Source: Symbiodinium natans (lineage: Eukaryota > Sar > Dinophyceae > Suessiales > Symbiodiniaceae). From it: a DNA stretch of 64,000 nt. The position numbers and the translations under genes were made by a program. The notes below the pieces were generated by a model. It saw nothing but the letters and a program-made list of their open reading frames with translations. It had not been told where the DNA came from and ran no database searches. Positions 62,084 through 64,000 of the stretch are shown here, piece after piece. The stretch lies in NCBI GenBank assembly GCA_905221605.1, contig CAJNDS010002390.1:78239-142238 (forward strand), given 5' to 3'. Each line of letters opens with the position of its first letter. Positions within the stretch are counted from its first letter, which is position 1.

Positions 62084-64000
62084 TCAGGCGTGACGAGGGC
62101 GCTTGCAGGGCTGCTCCATGCTGGGATCGGGACTCCTACGGTCCTCACGGTCGTCGCCCTCTGCCGGTTCAGGTTCTCTCACACTCACGCCCGCATCTCG
62201 AAACAGCTGCACGACTTCCGAGTGCCCACGTGCGGCTGCTTCCTGGCAGGACGCCTCGTCGAGCCCGACACCTTCCGCAAGCAGGCACTGCACAATGGGC
62301 GCGTGGCCGCGAGCAGCCGCCGCCCACAGGGGAGTGACGCCAGCCCCGTCCGCAAGTTCCTTGTCCGCACCCGCGCGCAGGAGGCAGCGCACCGCATCTG
62401 TGTTTCCACGAACACATGCGTTGAGCAGAGGTGTGAGCCGAGCTCCATTTGTCTGATCATTGACAGCAGCGCCAGCTCCGATCAAGTACTCGATTACGTG
62501 AACGTGACCCTCTGCTGCAGCAGCAAAGAGCGGCGTCCCACCGTTCCTGGTTCACGTCTGGGATAGCATTGAAAAATCTAATCTGTTATTCCCCATTGGG
62601 TTTAAGTACCTTAAGAATCTAATCTGTTATTCCCTACTGGGTTTAAGTACCCTTAAAAGATCTAACCTTTTCTTCCCTATTGGGTTTAAGTACCCTTTAA
62701 AAAATGTAACCTTTTCTTCCCTACTGGGTTTAAGCACCCTCTAAAAAATCAAAAAAACGGTTACCCAACTATATGACACAAAGGTTCCAGTCTCCCTCCT
62801 CCTTGGCTGCCCCGGCCTCAACCAGACACTTCACCACCTCGAGGTGGCCTCGCGCAGCCGCTGCCCACAGGGGCGTCACGCCTTCTGGAGGTTGCTTATA
62901 TAAGAACGAACCCCCCCAAAAAAAAAATAATAATAAAGAAGAATGTGAGAAATAGTCTTCCTTATAAGGGTTGAATAGAGGCTTATATAAGAACCCCCCA
63001 AAAAATTGAATAAGGAATAATGTAAGAAATAGTCTTCCTTAAAAAGGGTTGAATAGAGGGATTGCTACTTTTTCTTGTGGGGTTCTTAAGCGAATGCTGG
63101 TAGCAGTCCTTCGGGTGCATCCTTCTTGTCCTTACTTGCGCCGCCGCGGACCAGGCACTCCACAATCTCCACGTAGCCGCGGGCGGAGGCCACCCACAAG
63201 GGGGTGATGCCATGGCCATCAGGTCGGTCTACATCTGCGGCTGCATGGATCAGGCAGCGTACCATCTCGGCATCCTTCTTCGCAACAGCGATCAGAAGAG
63301 GCGTCAGGTTGGTGGCGTCCATGGTGTCCTTGTCTGCGCCGGCCTGCACCAAGCAGCGCGCGGCCTCCAGCGCGAGGACGCTAATTAAGGGGGCCCCTAT
63401 TCTCCCCCGCTATGCCCCCCCCCCGATACTCCCCACCGAAATCTCCCCCCACTACCCCCCCCAAGCCCAGGGGAGCTTTAAATCAGGCAGGAAGGGAAGT
63501 TTCCACCAGTCAAGCTCCTCGAGGTTGTCGCGCACAACCGCCGCGAGCAGAGGAGTCACGCCCTCGGCATCGCTGCGATTGACGTCGGCTCGGGCAGCGA
63601 GCAGGCAATGCATGATGTCTGTGCCTAGACCCAGGGGTACCCTAGGAATAAAAATAGATACCCTTTTTGGTTTTAAGGGGTTACAAGTAAGGGAACCCCA
63701 ACCCTTAAAAAAAAAATATGGGCCTACTCCGGGTCCTAGGTGCTGTTTCGCATCGCGGCTGCCATCATTGGGGTCACACCTTCGACATCACTTCCTTTGG
63801 CTGCTGTTGAGGAACTAAAACCAAGTGTTCAATATGCAGTAAAACATTTCCCTACTGATTATGTGCGTAAAACAATCACGTCCGTAGCGTTCACCCAGCA
63901 TCGGTTCACGTCCGCCTCCGCATCCACAAGCCAGCGGACGATCTCCACTTGCCCAACCCCTGCAGCAATCCTTAAAGGGGTCGCTCGTGCTGCGTTTCCC
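62084..64000 (-). CDS. Ankyrin-repeat protein, six exons, 5' end outside the window
   Basis: Exons on the minus strand: 64000-63903 (partial), 63794-63744, 63624-63518, 63364-63109, 62881-62788 and 62546-62084. They join to 355 visible residues in one frame with regular 33-residue ankyrin spacing. Diagnostic segments in order: ATPLRIAAGVGQVEIVRWLV, EGVTPMMAAAMRNSTDIMHC, EGVTPLLAAVVRDNLEAARC, LTPLLIAVAKKDAEMVRCLI, ITPLWVASARGYVEIVECLV, EGVTPLWAAAARGHLEVVKC, TPLFAAAAEGHVHVIEYLI, LTPLLNACVRGNTDAVRCLL and VTPLWAAAARGHAPIVQCLL, then a last degenerate repeat and a charged tail (DDREDRRSPDPSMEQPCKRP). Ankyrin repeats bind other proteins; the partner and location cannot be read from this. Introns are GA-AG (four) and GC-AG (one), each with G after the acceptor, and two belong to dispersed element families. 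The final K/R-rich PCKRPRHA could be a nuclear signal, which is a guess. The start codon lies beyond 64000. Confidence 0.88.
62547..62787 (-). repeat. Ankyrin intron, 241 bp, GA-AG, with four tandem repeats
   Basis: Donor side GACTG|GAACC, acceptor side ACCAG|GAACGG, with GGAAC duplicated at the borders. About four units of 41-44 bp (TTCCCTACTGGGTTTAAGTA core on the plus strand) fill 62575-62750. Splicing restores W-N-G-G-T-P-L. Confidence 0.8.
62882..63108 (-). mobile_element. Ankyrin intron, 227 bp, GA-AG, introner-like
   Basis: Donor side CCGAAG|GACTGC, acceptor side CAGAAG|GCGTGA, with GAAGG duplicated at the borders. Near both ends lies the GCTTAAGAACCCC / GCTTATATAAGAAC...CCCC inverted repeat that also forms the TIRs of the 13756-13869 element. 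On the plus strand the body holds two imperfect direct copies of GCTTATATAAGAAC...AAATAGTCTTCCTTA (from about 62893 and 62981). Confidence 0.75.
63365..63517 (-). other. Ankyrin intron, 153 bp, GA-AG
   Basis: Donor side CTCGAG|GAGCTT, acceptor side CTGGAG|GCCGCG, with GAGG duplicated at the borders. Splicing restores D-N-L-E-A-A-R-C-L, the correct ankyrin spacing. It contains a poly-G (minus strand) run and GGGGGAGA-type words. Confidence 0.75.
63625..63743 (-). mobile_element. Ankyrin intron, 119 bp, GC-AG, introner-like
   Basis: The donor side is AACA|GCACCTAGG and the acceptor side TCTAG|GCACAGAC. GCAC is duplicated at the borders and splicing gives N-S-T-D-I-M in frame. The intron ends are inverted repeats (CCTAGGACCC and, reversed, CCTAGACCCAG), and the body matches the intergenic element at 43599-43714 from end to end. 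Confidence 0.8.
63795..63902 (-). other. Ankyrin intron, 108 bp, GA-AG
   Basis: The donor side reads ACC|GATGC and the acceptor side AAAG|GAAGT. Splicing gives N-R-S-D-V in frame. The 2-bp GA is shared at both borders. Confidence 0.75.

Noticed and set aside
62090-63818. Plus-strand frames of 117-204 aa over the ankyrin gene
   Set aside because: Antisense shadows that run through introns; the ankyrin period is on the minus strand.
1-64000. tRNA, rRNA, spliced-leader or snRNA genes
   Set aside because: I looked for cloverleaf signatures, conserved rRNA words and the dinoflagellate spliced-leader word and saw none; short or diverged RNA genes could be missed by eye.
1-64000. Reverse transcriptase, transposase or viral genes
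   Set aside because: No frame shows such motifs; the elements seen are all non-autonomous.

Overview
The window looks like nuclear DNA of a dinoflagellate, most likely a photosynthetic peridinin-type species (Symbiodiniaceae-like is plausible, not proven). Three things point there. (1) A plastid protein gene (47703-48506, minus strand) encodes a signal peptide followed by an FVPAP transit-peptide motif. (2) A multi-exon ankyrin gene (62084-64000, minus) has five introns that keep the reading frame only if spliced at GA-AG or GC-AG borders with a G after the acceptor, a dinoflagellate habit. (3) The telomere-type heptamer TTTAGGG/CCCTAAA is present, although here it is scattered through the window instead of marking an end.

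Layout. Gene content is very low: one intact single-exon gene (DUF4079-family membrane protein), one multi-exon ankyrin gene that runs off the right edge, one PhzF-family gene broken by frameshifts (27473-28409, minus), and a few weak candidates (22440-22800, 35478-35783, 47240-47680). The rest, roughly 1-27 kb, 28.6-46.5 kb and 48.9-62 kb, is a mosaic. Short TTTAGGG arrays (from a few to about 47 units, either orientation) alternate with 50-300 bp unique or low-copy spacers. Many arrays have drifted to other homogenised units: TTTATGG, TTTTGGG, TTTTAGGG, CCCCTAAA, CCCAAAAA, TTCAGGG and a 10-mer TTAGGGTGGT. Poly-C/poly-G runs, TATATG, CA, GGT, AAC/AAT and ATTAC microsatellites also occur. The three gene islands contain almost no telomeric repeat.

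Mobile elements. Many spacers resolve, on reading both strands, into short non-autonomous elements with terminal inverted repeats (TIRs), about 90-420 bp, with no visible transposase. At least ten families recur or fold back. Several carry a TTTAGGG array inside the TIRs (41910-42157, 38972-39276, 48974-49250), and one array at 23225-23330 is bounded by a 14-bp direct repeat inside a recognisable element. Two ankyrin introns belong to the same families as intergenic elements (63625-63743 with 43599-43714; 62882-63108 with 13756-13869), so they look like introners. A large imperfect palindrome (about 1.2 kb, centre 51264/51265) built from poly-C/G tracts and telomeric repeats lies at 50655-51840.

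Working together. The genes show no operon or shared pathway. The most informative theme is the link between short TIR elements, intron gain and the spread of telomeric repeats. All family assignments come from reading the sequence only. Repeat counts, element borders (about ±5 bp unless a TSD is given) and the correctness of the homopolymer and array assembly could not be tested here.
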